DNA from: Diaporthe sp. PMI_573 | Lineage: Eukaryota > Ascomycota > Sordariomycetes > Diaporthales > Diaporthaceae | Assembly: GCA_021399435.1 (NCBI GenBank) | Contig: JAJTUP010000039.1 | Coordinates: forward strand, 372,001-436,000 | DNA length: 64,000 bases | Direction: 5' to 3' | Shown here: positions 33,646 through 45,225 of the stretch, one piece after another | Layout: the number at the start of each line of letters is the position of its first letter | How positions within the stretch are numbered: the stretch's first letter is position 1 | The notes under the pieces: model-generated | What the model was told of the DNA's origin: nothing | Seen by the model: only the letters and a program-made list of their open reading frames with translations | Database searches by the model: none | Made by a program: the position numbers and the translations under genes

Positions 33646-33755
33646 GAGGTCTTCCCAAGGGAGGTTATCCCATGAGAGGTTGTCCTCTAGGAGGTCGTCC
33701 TATAGGAGATTGTATATAGGATGTCATCCCATAGGAGATCATTCACAGGAGGCTG
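33640..33755 (+). repeat. Degenerate tandem array of a GAGGTNNTCCYATAG unit
   Basis: About seven head-to-tail imperfect copies of a 15-17 base unit: GAGGTCTTCCCAAGG, GAGGTTATCCCATGA, GAGGTTGTCCTCTAG, GAGGTCGTCCTATAG, GAGATTGTATATAG, GATGTCATCCCATAG, GAGATCATTC. Confidence 0.65.
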
Positions 33756-34375
33756 GGTCATGAGTGCTATATGCTGTGGCTGCGTAGTAGACACCCGAGC
33801 AAAGCTTGTATATGCCAAGCACCATATATATGAAAACAGCTTCTAATCAATGGGCAATCATCTCTACACTATTACGAGACATTATGTATAATTTGCGCCG
33901 GTTTTTAACGGGTTCAAGCCTGGACGAGAGCCGTGATTGATGACAGGATTGAATCAGGCATGCCAAGGCCGGGCCCAAGGAGGACAAATCTATGCGCGTA
34001 ATGGGCTGATATCTCTGTGATTTTCCCACTTGATGGAAACTTTCTATGCCCGACCGGATCGGGATGCGAGATCGGGGTGCTGTCATTGCCGACGGCACTT
34101 GGTCTTCTTCCCTTGCTAACTGATAAGCAGGGCAAATACCGGCCGTAGCGCGTGGGTCCATCGTTAGCTTCGTCGGATTCGGATCCTCACCACGTGCGAT
34201 TGGGCAGAGCCGCCTAGATAAGGACGGCGAGCGAGGATGATGCTCCGGCCTTGCCATGAACTACAGTACAGCGTTTTTCCAAGACTTGTAGCGCGTGGTT
34301 ATCACACTTGGGCGAGATATTTTCGCGATGCTTAGGTGGACCCAAAGTGTGGCTTGCTTTGATGGGTCTTATCGC

Positions 34376-34381
34376 TATAAA
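34376..34381 (+). promoter_or_regulatory. TATA box candidate of the asparaginase gene
   Basis: TATAAA, 186 bases before the ATG at 34567. The spacing allows a leader of about 150 nt. Confidence 0.4.
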
Positions 34382-34566
34382 CTATTCAACTCAGACACGC
34401 AGGCACCCGCCGTGACAGCGACGATGCGAGTATAAGACATGTCGAGTATCCAGCAGAGGACCTTTCCTCTCCGACCAGGCCAACTTTTTGACTCTGCAAG
34501 CCACTTTTGCCTGCTTCAAGCGCCGAACTCCATCCCAAGAAGTTCCAAGCAGAGCAGTAAGCCAAG

Positions 34567-35676
34567 ATGCAGGCCCGCACCCTCCTCCTGGCCGCGTCCC
34601 AGATGGCTGTAAGCCTCGCGGTCCCGGCACCCGTCTCCGGCTCACCCTTCCCAGCGCACCGCCTCTCGAGCCGTGAGACGGCGCAGTTCAACGCCAGCCT
34701 CCCCAATATCACCATCTTCGCCACGGGCGGCACCATCGCCGGCTCAGCGGCGTCCAATGCCCAGACCACGGGCTACCAGGCCGGCGCCCTCGGCGTCGAC
34801 GTCCTCATCAACGCAGTCCCGGAGCTCTGGAATGTGTCCAATGTGAAAGGCGTGCAGGTCGCCAACGTCGACTCCGGCAGCATCACACCTGACATCCTGC
34901 TCAACCTGACCCGCATGGTGCAGGAGGCTCTTGACGACCCGTATTGTCAGGGCGCCGTTGTTACACACGGTACGGATACTATGGAGGAGTCTGCGTTTTT
35001 CCTGGACATGACCATCCAGACCGAGAAGCCCGTCGTGGTGGTTGGGGCCATGCGCCCTGCTACCGCTATCAGCGCTGACGGCCCGATCAACCTTCTCGAG
35101 GCCGTCACCCTGGCCGGGAGCCCAGCCGCCATGAACCGCGGCACCATGATCGTTCTCAACGATCGTATCGGCAGCGCTTTCTATACCACCAAGACGCACT
35201 CCAACTCCCTCGACACGTTCAAGGCCGTCGAGCAGGGTTATCTAGGCTACTTCCTCGACATCAAGCCCGTCTTCTACTACCCGCCCGTCCTGCCCCTGGG
35301 CCGCGCCTATTTCAACGTCACCGGGACCACAGAGCTGCCCGAGGTCGATATCCTCTACGGCCACCAGGCCCTGCAGCCCGCCCTCGCGACTGCTGCTGTC
35401 GAGGCCGGCGCTAAGGGCCTGGTCCTGGCTGGCATGGGTGCTGGTGGGTGGACCACGCCCGGCCGGTCCGTGCTGAAGACGCTGGCCGAGGAACATGACA
35501 CGCAGATTGTCGTTTCGAGCAGGACCAAGGGCGGGTTTGTTGACGACAGCGAGGCGCTGAATACGTACGGCGGCTGGGACTTGAACCCAGAGAAGGCGCG
35601 CATCATGCTTCAGCTCGCCCTGAATGCTGAGTACTCGTCTGAGCAGCTTGAGAGTCTGTTCAAGTATGCTCCTTGA
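34567..35676 (+). CDS. Secreted type II L-asparaginase
   Basis: Intronless, 369 residues. It begins with a signal peptide (MQARTLLLAASQMAVSLAVP). The first catalytic motif is FATGGTIAGS (residues 51-60, nucleophilic Thr53) and the second is VVTHGTDTMEESAFF (Thr/Asp pair, with a Lys further on). VGAMRPATAISADGPINLLE follows, as in bacterial and fungal type II enzymes. Several N-glycosylation sites (FNASLPN, WNVSN, LNLTR, FNVTGT) fit secretion. The enzyme hydrolyses extracellular L-asparagine to aspartate and ammonia, so it serves nitrogen acquisition. Full length with no missing residues. A TATA box lies 186 bases upstream. Confidence 0.93.
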   Translation: MQARTLLLAASQMAVSLAVPAPVSGSPFPAHRLSSRETAQFNASLPNITIFATGGTIAGSAASNAQTTGYQAGALGVDVLINAVPELWNVSNVKGVQVANVDSGSITPDILLNLTRMVQEALDDPYCQGAVVTHGTDTMEESAFFLDMTIQTEKPVVVVGAMRPATAISADGPINLLEAVTLAGSPAAMNRGTMIVLNDRIGSAFYTTKTHSNSLDTFKAVEQGYLGYFLDIKPVFYYPPVLPLGRAYFNVTGTTELPEVDILYGHQALQPALATAAVEAGAKGLVLAGMGAGGWTTPGRSVLKTLAEEHDTQIVVSSRTKGGFVDDSEALNTYGGWDLNPEKARIMLQLALNAEYSSEQLESLFKYAP

Positions 35677-36407
35677 GTGATGATACGGATTAAAAAGTAA
35701 TTAATACCGAGAACCGAAAGAATAAATAATTATATTTAATGTCTCAACATTACTAGAATCTTAACGAGAGTACAATAGGCTTGAATACCGTATGATATAC
35801 ATCGCATGGTTCTTAATCATTAAAGTCATCTCAGAGAGGACCCTAGGGTAGATGACCACTTGAAATATATAATCAAAGAGACGAAGCTGGTGAAGGCGGA
35901 CAGAGGAATTGACATGACTTACTGCGCAGAGAAATCTTCCTTCTCTGTCCCTGCCTGGCCCATGCAAATCAGAGCAGATAAAGCAGACGAAAACAAACAC
36001 GACAAGCATAATGACAGCTCATCCAACCGCATTTCAAGACGCCGAACTGAAACCTTCGATTGCATGTAATTCAAACACAACGCCGGTGTTCAGTCTGATC
36101 AGTCGGCCGACAAAGAGCTTCACGTGAACGAATATGGCGTGCGACATTGGCATCTGTAACTCAATTAATGCCATATCTAAACGGGCGCGAGCCTAAAAAC
36201 CTCGTGGCTGCCCAGGTGCTCTACAACTACTAGTCAGTGCAGTACAGGTTCCAATCAGCGCCATCGTTGAAGCACATCAACTTGTTCATGACAGTACGTC
36301 TTGAATGTCGAAGCCTGCGAGGAACTATATGCCATTTTCAACAGCATCGATAGTAACAGGGACATTTGGAGCTAATTGCCGCACAAAGCGATCTCGAAAC
36401 CGGCACT

Positions 36408-36494
36408 GATTGCTTGTATGAGGCCGAATCAGGCAACCGGCGGGCGCTTTTCAATGCTGATCATAAACCGGTCCACAGCCTGCAAGGGTATTCA
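36408..36494 (+). repeat. Dispersed repeat B, copy 2
   Basis: Partner of 33092-33178, same orientation, 3.3 kb away. Confidence 0.6.
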
Positions 36495-37331
36495 CATAAC
36501 CCAACGTACTGTTAGATATTGGACTTGAAGCTTACTGTAGCAAGGAAACTCTAAAATATGCTTATTTGTAGTGCGGAAAGTTTAAACTGCATTTACTATG
36601 AGACGTGAAGATTGACCCAGGGAAGCTTACCGCACGGCGATTTGCTACACGCAATGGACTCTTGTGGGAGATCTACCTTTGAGATGCAGGCACTATTTAG
36701 AATGGGCAATAGAGACCAATACCGGTGTCCTCGGCCCTCAATCCTGGAACATAGCATGTTCTCATTTATCAAGATGCACACACGCAGAGAACCATTTGGT
36801 TGCGGGTGTGGATACAGTTATACTAGTAGGTCAGGGGAGCATACGCCTCATCGAAAAGAATCCGACGGATGGTGTTATGTTGTCATGCGATAGTTCGTCC
36901 TGGCCTATCCCGGTGCCTCCGCTCCAAATACCACATTTTTCGGCCCTTTCCATACATACGACGGCTTTAGTAGTGCAAATTACGTAGTCTCGGCAGACAT
37001 TGCGGGAGTTGTGCGGAGAAGCTAGAGACCTGGTGATTCGTCGTCCGCGAGCAGCGATGAATAGCCTCATGGTTGAACTCCGGTATTTGACCCGACAAAG
37101 TGGGAATGGCAGTCGCCAAGAGTGGGATTAACAGGGGCAGAGTCGGCCAAGCTTGTCTTCCATGACAAAATATGGCAGGGCACATGACTTGGAATGATCA
37201 GTGTCTCCATTCGTACCCCACGCGAGTGGTGATTCGGGCCGTTATGCGTATCCACCTCCACACCAGGCCATGCTGTGTAAATATTGGGGAAGTGGGACGA
37301 CGGCATCATAGCGTAGTAGACTACAGCAGAC

Positions 37332-37338
37332 TATAAAA
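37332..37338 (+). promoter_or_regulatory. TATA box of the tannase-like gene
   Basis: TATAAAA, 127 bases before the ATG, in a typical core-promoter position. Confidence 0.55.
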
Positions 37339-37458
37339 GGGGAATTTCCCGGGGTTGGGTCATTACCCGAGGAGTTTGCCAGCAGCTAAACTTCGCAACT
37401 GCTCCCTAGGCGAGTTCCCAACTAATCGTCTTGTTTGGTCTCAACTCAAGTTCAAGCG

Positions 37459-39188
37459 ATGTGGTTCCTCTTGGTGCTTCCGTTCTTTGCTACGGCCGTG
37501 GTAGGGGATGAGGCTTCTTGCTCTGCCCTTGCCGGGAACTCGGGGTATTTGGGTCTAAACGGAACTGTGTTGACCAACTCAACCTGGATCCCGGCAGGTG
37601 CCAAGAACGTGTCAGGGACCTTCAACACAGCGGCATTCTGTGAAGTGACGGGCAAGGTCTCTTACCCGACCAACAACTATGTCATTTTTGAAGCCTGGCT
37701 GCCCGAAGAAACTTCGTACAATGGCAGGTTCCTCGCTGTTGGTAAGTCGCAGCCACATCATCTGTTTAGACAAAAGCTCACAGTCTTCCAGGAAATGGTG
37801 GCATGGCAGGCACAATTGACGAAGCTGCGCTCGTGGAAAACTTGAACAGCGGATATGCAGTTGCCGGGGGAGACAGCGGACACCGAGCTGCGGACAACAA
37901 CGACGGCTCGGGCGAGAACGGAGTATACATTCCGTATTTGCATGACCAGGACCAGATTCTTGCCTGGATCCACAACTCCATCGCCTACTTCACACCTCCT
38001 GCCAGATCAATCGCCGAAGCCTACTATGCCAAAGCTCCGCAATACAGTTACTACAAAGGCTGCTCCACTGGCGGTGCTCAAGGTTTCGCCCTGGCGCAGT
38101 ATCACCCTGAGCTGTTTGATGGTATTGTGGCCGGATGCCCGGGCAACTGGTACTCTCATCTCACCCTGTCGTTCTTGTGGAACGCACAAGCTTCTGAGGT
38201 AAACTCCCGGCTCGACGCCAACTATCTCATCCACATGACTGACAGGGTTCGAAACATAGGGCACCGGGTTGGAACAAACAACCGCTGGCCAGGCAATCCT
38301 CGATCTCGTTGAGAACGCCGTCGTGGACCACTGTGACGAGCTTGATGGTGTCAAAGACGGCCTCATCGAAAACCCCCTGAACTGCGACTTCGACATTACT
38401 ACCCTGGCATGCGATTCGGCGGCAGCCAACTCGACCCAGTGCCTCTCTCCGGCCCAGATCGCCGCATTCCAGAAGATCTACGACGGCCCGCGCAACTCCA
38501 CCGGAAACAGCCTCTACCCGGGCTTCACATTCGGCAGCGAGAACGAGCTCATCCAGCAGACGTCTGGCTCCCTGTCCAACTCTTTCACAGCATCCATACT
38601 GCAGAATGTGGTCTTTGACAACCTCACCTACGACGTGAACGCCTTCGACTGGGACGCAGATGTCGCACTGATTGACCAGCGCGTGGGGACCCTCATCGAC
38701 GAGATCAGCCCGGACCTGTCGGCGTTCCGTGCCAGGGGCGGCAAGCTCCTGGTAACACAGGGCTGGGCCGACCCGTACAACGCGGCGACGTGGCCGATTG
38801 ACCACAAGAAGCAGTTGGAGGACGCCATGGGAGGCGATGTTTCGGACTGGTTCTCCCTCTTTATGCTTCCCGGTACGTGTTTCTTGTTATCACATTCTAA
38901 CGTTATTGCCTGCTCCGACCATGATGAATCCAGTTTAACTGACAGCATTACTCAGGCGGAGGTCACTGTGGGGGAACTATCAGCCACAAGTCAACACCAC
39001 AGGTGGCACACTCGCTGGATAAGCTCGTAGAGTGGGTCGAGAAGGGGGAGTCGCCGCGGGACATGCTCTTTAGCAACCCACCTGATGGCGGTAACATGAC
39101 GCGGAAAGCGTGTCCCTGGCCAAGCACTGCTGAGTACGTTGGCGGAGACTCCAACGACTGGTCATCATTTGTTTGCAGCGTATCATAA
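37459..39188 (+). CDS. Tannase / feruloyl-esterase family secreted esterase
   Basis: Four exons: 37459-37741, 37792-38198, 38260-38872 and 38956-39188 (introns 50, 61 and 83 nt) give 511 residues. Signal peptide MWFLLVLPFFATAVVG. The nucleophile motif is GCSTGGAQG (Ser about residue 186). The family's Asp and His are in TQGWADPYNAA and PGGGHCGG. Paired cysteines (CSALAG ... FCEVTG, CDFD ... LACDS) and several N-x-T/S sites suit an extracellular glycoprotein. The family cleaves ester bonds of gallate or ferulate in plant tannins and cell walls. The exact substrate cannot be told from sequence. The third exon begins at GGC after ATAG, and using the CTGACAG just upstream would break the frame. 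It lies two genes downstream of other secreted or degradative functions, with no operon meaning. Confidence 0.9.
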
Positions 39189-40281
39189 ACAGTTCAAAAG
39201 GAATGAACAAGGCTATGCGTTACATGATACGGTAAGTTGGCAACACATAATAAACGGCGCGGCTATTTTGACAGCGCGTATTTGAAAAGGGAACTGGGGC
39301 GTGAAACTAGTGATATCCGATGTTCCTCACTCCACCGCAAAAGGTACATGCGTATCAATTCCAACACAAATCTCCAGATCTAGTACAGCTTATACCGAGC
39401 ACAAGGATGGAATTTCGGCACCCGCCGCGGCCAATGGTTAGCACCGCCAAACAGCCCAAGACCGCAACCGTGGCCTTGGCTGACTTGGAGTTGGTCACCA
39501 AGGGTTGACAGCATTGTGACATGACATCAATCCAAACAAGTGGCCGCACAGAGAGGGACAATCTGACCCGTATTGCCGATATAACCCGACATAAGCGGAA
39601 AGATGAACGCCACGCATGACCTCCTGCCAAACCTGGCGTTAATACGGACCAGTTTACGGTTCTGCAACTCGCTGATCATTGCCTTTCGTCACTTCTTATC
39701 TCTCAGCCTCTGCGGCATCCTTGGCGGCCCGCCCAGCCCTACGAAGAGTGGCTAAGTACGGCATTATCTAGGCGCCCAGAAATCCTCTTTGCTCTATTAC
39801 CACCATCTGGGTAATACGCATACGGCGGACCAGTTTGGAGATCTATTCTGCAGATGAAAGCAAATGTACATCCGGATTTCTAGAATATGGTCTCACTGCC
39901 TTCTCGAAAACCTCCAGTGAACGGAACCTAACACTCTCGCCCGGCCAGGGGCCCACCTATTAGACAAACGCACATGGACGGGACAACACCAAGAAGCCAC
40001 CAAGCTTCCTACGTCTGCGGCGTCAAAATCCAAGCACAATCAATCCACGTGACCAACACTACACGGCGGATGCCAAACGCTTGGCTTTTTACCAGCTGGT
40101 CTTAGGGTCACACAAGGAAATCACGGCGTACCGCAATACTTCATTCTGAGTGGTGCCATGGGAGGATCTCGGACTGCATCGCTCGATACATGGTGCTTGA
40201 CTTGCGTACCGCTGACCTTGGCTTTCGGTCTCCCCGATGATATCTACCAGGGTGCTTATCCTGATTATGTTCTCCGCAGTG
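39189..40281. other. Intergenic
   Basis: No coding frame supported. The upstream region of the symporter gene lies at its right end. Confidence 0.45.
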
Positions 40282-42758
40282 ATGCAGAAGATCTATGCAT
40301 TGCAGTGGGAGAGAGCCTCCTTGTATATATATCTTCATTGATGATCCTCACAGCGTTGGCCTTTAGAGGTTTCTACTTCCTCTTCCGCCACCTGGCAATA
40401 ATTCATCCCTCTACTCCTGCCATACTAATATACGTTCCCCAGAAAGCATGGGTCGATCTCGAGGCTTCTCGCCCCGGATCCACCCAAGTCGGAAGCAGGA
40501 CGTGACCAATGGCCGTCACGGACCTCGTTCATTCTGGCTGCCATGGGCGGTTGTGTTGGCATCGGGAACTTGCTTCGATACCCATCTCAAGTATACAACA
40601 GTTACGGTCTCCAATGGTTCATCCCTTACTTTTTGGCCTTGTTGTTTCTTGGTATACCACTTCTCATCCTCGAGATTGCGAGTACGTGGCTTCCCCAATC
40701 AGGCCGTTGAGCCACTGCACACCCGAAGGGAAGCTAATCATCATCCATGACAGTCGGCCAGGCGTACCGTGGCGGGTGCGTGATAGCATACGACCACATG
40801 AACAAGCGACTCAAGGGTCTAGGCTTCGCCCTGGTATGGAACGGCTATGTGGTGGTCACATACTATGTTCCTATCCTAGCCTGGGTCATGGCCTACTTTC
40901 GACACTCCTTCTCGAATCCACTTCCATGGCAAGGCGACCACGTCAACTTCTACTACAACGAGGTCATCGCCAATCCCGACCCCATCATGGGAGAGATCGT
41001 CGACGGGTCTGTTACCCGGTACACGGAGTATACCGCGACGGGTTTGATTGGCGAGACCGTCGGCTGGTGCGCGTTCACATGGTTCACCGTGTGTAAGTAC
41101 AAGCCTTTTCCCATTACCGTCCTCCGTCTGTAGTATTTTTGGATCTTGGAGAACCCATCGCCTTCGGGCCCATGACAGTTTACTAACACACACAAGGGAT
41201 CTGCATGTATAAGGGTGTGGGCATTACTGGCCGGGTCGTTTACTTCACAATGGGCCTCCCCGTCGTGACGATGATCATCCTTCTGGGCCGCGGCGTGTCC
41301 CTGCCGAACGCCATCGACGGCATAAGGCTGTACATGGCCACCTGGCGCGGAGAGCTTCTGGGCGACCGGTACATCTGGCAGATGGCGTGCGGCCAGATCT
41401 TCTTCTCGATCGGCCTGGGCATGGGATACTTCACCTCTTACGCCTCCTACAACAACCAGCACCAGAACGTCGTCCAGGACGTGCTGATCATTGTTATTTG
41501 CAACTCGCTCTACGAGATAGTGGGGTGCTTCGCCGTCTTCGGCATCATCGGCTTTCTCCAGCAGTTCCCGCAGCCTGGCGATGCCCCCATCGGCAGCTTT
41601 GCCATTGCATTCCTGACCTACCCGGCTGGAGTCGCCGAGATGCCTGGCGCGCAATTCTGGTCGTTTCTGTTCTTCTTCACCATCATGATCCTCGGCTTCA
41701 GCTCGGCCTTCGCCCTGCAGGACACACTCGTTACTATGATCATGGATGGGGAATTCGCAAGAAACTGGAACCGGATCTACGTTTCCTCCATCAGCGTTGT
41801 CATATCCTTCCTGATTTCCATGATATATTGCACCGAGTTTGGATACTACCTGCTTGATGCGGTGGATACTTGGATCAACAACATGTCTCTGCTCTTTGTG
41901 GTGTGGTGCGAGTGTATTGCTGCTACCACCATCTATCGACACAAGGACGTCGTTGGTCTTCTCGGCTGGCCGGCTTATATCGTATTCAATGTCGGCTACG
42001 TCGGCGGTCAGGTATTCGGGTGCATTGTCGGTCACGCAGTCTCGCCTGCAGCAGGGGCTGGGATGGGATTCGGCCTCTTTGTCGTCTGCTTTGCCGTCTC
42101 GCTTTTCGTGGCAAGGCGACCAGACTCGGCACCCCCTCCGTTCTGGAAGAAGAGTCAATGGCTAGAGAAGACGTACTACTTGGGCGTCTACTCAGTAGGT
42201 CGTCCTCATGGAGAGTCTGGTCGCTTCAAAGTTTTCTAACGTGATGAATAGGGTCTCCAACTCACTCACGACCTCAACCTCGTCGTCGCCACCGGCAAGA
42301 ACTGGTCTATCCCTTTCTACTGGGGCTTTCTCGTCCGGTACTGCTCAGCGCCTATTCTTTTCATCGTCTTCACTCTTGGATACCCCGCCTTCGTAGCTGT
42401 GCGTTACGACCCACTGCAAATATTCGGATTCATCGTCGGCCATCTGTGCATGGTAATCATAGCCTTTGGTCTTGTTTTCCCACGAATGATGGATGTCTTC
42501 GTTCCAATTGAGCGTCGTGGCGAAGGCGAGATTCCTTTCTCACCGAACCTTGCGGTCGCCTCAGCTGATCTTAGTATCGGCCAACGACTTGAGGTTGGTG
42601 AGGAAACAGATGCACGCAGCGATGTTCTGGACCCCGACAGTGGCAAGCGTCAGGTCAGTGGCCTCGGAGATGGTTTCGCGTCAAAGGGGGAAGACTTTGG
42701 TAGATTAGAGAAGGCACAAGCAGGCTCGGGTGATGGAGGACTACGTGATGATCGGTGA
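40282..42758 (+). CDS. SNF-type sodium:neurotransmitter symporter family transporter
   Basis: Exons 40443-40681, 40754-41092, 41197-42194 and 42252-42758 are secure (phases agree, introns 57-104 nt). The first coding exon is tentative: ATG 40282 to 40304, with a weak GTGGGA donor, gives the needed phase and a 701-residue protein. The N-terminal signature is RDQWPSRTSFILAAMG, GIGNLLRYPSQVYNSYG and FLGIPLLILEIAIGQAYRGG, the sodium and substrate site region (TM1-TM2) of the SNF family. About 12 membrane helices follow, with GQIFFSIGLGMGYFTSYASY (TM6-like), and then a polar C-terminal tail of about 90 residues. Fungal members are thought to import amino acids or related solutes at the plasma membrane. 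The substrate here is unknown. Confidence 0.85.
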
Positions 42759-43302
42759 GCTCCGGTGCCACACCAATGGGCGAGCTGGCACACCGGACAA
42801 TGCTACAACGACATAAGGACTCCACAATAGCATGATTTACAACCCTTGCATGAATATGTATGGAGACATGAGAGCCTAGTAGGAGGCCTTCCCATCCAGT
42901 ATCACATGTATTTATCAGTCAGATAATATTTGATTCTGGCTGAAGGTGCTTCTTAGAGTCACCGACTACAGATCCTGCAGTGTCTGCTTATGTGAAGTTT
43001 GGACATCCAATTGCCCATTCCTCTTCGTCAAGAAGCGTACCATACATGATATCTTGCTCGTTGCCATCCTTGGCCCTCGCACCATCCCGAAGCCAGGTAC
43101 AAGCTGTAGTGATGAGTACCTTGTATCACAGTACTAGCGACACCCGTCAACCATTTCCCCCCTGCCCATCCTCCGTTCTGGCATCGTCTCGGACAGGCGC
43201 TCCTCGGAGCCGTCATCGAAGACATCTAGCAACCACCTCAGATTGCCCCACAACACGCCGAAACGAGAATCCCTCTTCCCCTCCTCCGCACTGCCCAAGT
43301 AT
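42759..43302. other. Intergenic between convergent genes
   Basis: Shared 3' flank of the symporter (+) and the PPAY membrane protein (-). Nothing else seen. Confidence 0.5.
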
Positions 43303-43935
43303 TCATCGCGGAGGTATCATGGTGACTCTGCTCGCCGATCCTAGCATTTCCTCAGGCGTTCTCCAAGGTATTCTCCTAGTGTTTAAGTGAACTATGTGCC
43401 GTTCCGCGTTCCTGTCCGACGTCTGAAGCCACTGGGTCTGAAGGGTAGCGAGTACGGATGGGTACGGCGTGTAGGCTGGCGGAGGTTCGGTGATCTGTAC
43501 CATGGGAATTGATGGCTCGCCCATCTGACGGCCCTCGTCGATTCCGTTCTCTCGATGCTCGCCGTTGTCGGGGTTCAGGACACCCCGCTCCAGGTCAGGA
43601 GCTCGCTCCGTTTGTCGACGCGCGAGTCTTCTCTCACGGCATTTCCGAATCTCAGCCAGGAGCCAGAGGGCGGCGATGATGGGGAGGGTGACTGCCATAA
43701 TCATTGGCCAGAGGAGCGATGGCACGATGATGATGAGGGCTGTCAATGTACCTCGGATGAAGGCGTGGTCTTCGAAGCGTGCTGGCAGCCTGCGTAGAGC
43801 CTTATCACGAAAGTCGGAGATGTTTTTGGTGACCAAGAAGGCAGTGAAGATGGCCAGTAGTCCGTAGACGACGCAGATCGTGGGAATCAACCAGCCTGGG
43901 CTCTGATGTGTCGGCATGATGTAGACTCGCGCCAT
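43303..43935 (-). CDS. Two-helix membrane protein with a PPAY motif
   Basis: Single exon, 210 residues, ATG 43933-43935. Two hydrophobic regions are visible: WLIPTICVVYGLLAIFTAFL near the N-terminus and LTALIIIVPSLLWPMIMAVT running into PIIAALWLLAEI, which may be one long or two short spans. A basic stretch (RKCRERRLARRQTER) should face the cytoplasm. The tail contains EPPPAYTPYPS, a PPxY motif that binds WW domains of Nedd4/Rsp5-type ubiquitin ligases. The protein could be a ligase adaptor or cargo controlling turnover of membrane proteins, possibly the neighbouring transporter, which is speculation. I know no named family. Confidence 0.55.
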   Translation of the reverse strand: MARVYIMPTHQSPGWLIPTICVVYGLLAIFTAFLVTKNISDFRDKALRRLPARFEDHAFIRGTLTALIIIVPSLLWPMIMAVTLPIIAALWLLAEIRKCRERRLARRQTERAPDLERGVLNPDNGEHRENGIDEGRQMGEPSIPMVQITEPPPAYTPYPSVLATLQTQWLQTSDRNAERHIVHLNTRRIPWRTPEEMLGSASRVTMIPPR

Positions 43936-45225
43936 GACGAAGATTCTGCCACTCGTCGCTTTCGTCGAATATGACAGCTGGTCTATTTGTAGAAGCTGAT
44001 GAGATTAGTTGAATTTATTAAAGACTGAAGACTGGGCGACAATTTGCTTACGTTGTAGAGTAAGCTGCCACCGCAGAGATTATTGTCTTCTGTGAGGTTT
44101 CGCTGGACACGACTTTGTTGCAAGTCAAGAGGAAATTGACGAGTAAGGCAAAGTCAAGAAGACGAGGCCGGGAAGAGAAGATGGCAGAGTTGAGGCTGAA
44201 GACGTTCCCAGACGGAGATTTGAATATATATGGGGCCCGACGGAAAGTGAATGAACCACTCGAGCAGGTGAATTTTCTCTGCAAATGACTTCGATGCTAG
44301 CTCGTAATGTACAGAAGAAAGTGAATGCTCACGATGGCGTTAGTAGCTCTCACGATACGCAAAGTTGCGGGACTGGTTGCGTAATAGGTAATATGTACTC
44401 GACGAGGAAGATACCTAGGTAGCTTAGTACGTCAAGACGAGCTTGAGACAATACCGGAGACTCTCTTAACGAACCCGCACCCACATATCCCAGACTCGTT
44501 GCGGCACTCAAAGAGTTTGATCTCGGTGGTACATCGACAGGCAGGTAGTATTATGACACCAATGGTTGGACAGAACCTGTTCTCACAAGTGAACTATGAT
44601 TTACGATTATTTTGCATGGTGATAAAGTCACTTTCGTGCAGCTCGAGCTTACCTGCGTGTAGCAGCCGGGAAGCGGATGAGCTCTAGAAGCACCAGTCAC
44701 AACAACTATTACAGTAACACAGCCACATGCCCAAAAGTTTCTAAACGTCATTGTGGAGCCTCTGTAGCTTACTTGCCTTCCAGCCGGTTACCTATTAGAG
44801 ATTATTCCACAGGAGGTTCTCTTTTAGGAGGTTAGTGTTTCAGCGTTTACCACTGTATGAAGGGACCGCCTACATACTGCTTAAGAAGCGTATGTACACG
44901 GATTCAGAACGAAACCACCTACCACTTACAAATCTGGGAGGGGAGGATTATCAGCGCATGATCAAGGATGCACAGGACGGAAAGACAGATGAATTTGTTT
45001 TCCTGATGTTTTGCTTCCCATCATTGATCAAGTACAGCATTGGCTTAGCACTGCCATGGAATGAAGCATGCGTCACGAATTGTTGACAGCCCAGTGATTT
45101 ATAAAGAGTAGCCGTGGTTCATACTCATCAAGTTCGTCTATGCTACCTATTTAAACCAACCCATCCCGAGTATCCAGTTTCATCATCCCCCCTCCTACGC
45201 GCTGGGCAACGAACACTTAAGCGCC
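43936..45225. other. Intergenic with repeat A copy 2
   Basis: Promoter of the PPAY protein gene and 3' flank of the LysM gene. A frame at 44835-45086 lacks supporting features. Confidence 0.45.
44693..44830 (+). repeat. Dispersed repeat A, copy 2
   Basis: Partner of 33501-33645, same orientation, 11 kb away. It ends in AGGAGGTTCTC and TTTTAGGAGGTTAG, like the start of the array that follows copy 1. Confidence 0.6.

Larger units (their letters stand above)
32952..34566. other. Intergenic with diverged repeat copies
   Basis: Divergent promoter area between the hydrolase (-) and asparaginase (+) genes. It contains members of two dispersed repeat pairs and a degenerate tandem array, described separately. 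Confidence 0.5.
35677..37458. other. Intergenic, AT-rich
   Basis: No gene seen. Contains copy 2 of dispersed repeat B. The last 130 bases are the core promoter of the tannase-like gene. Confidence 0.5.

Noticed and set aside
44835..45086. 83-codon plus-strand frame
   Set aside because: Directly follows repeat A copy 2, with no homology, signal or intron support.
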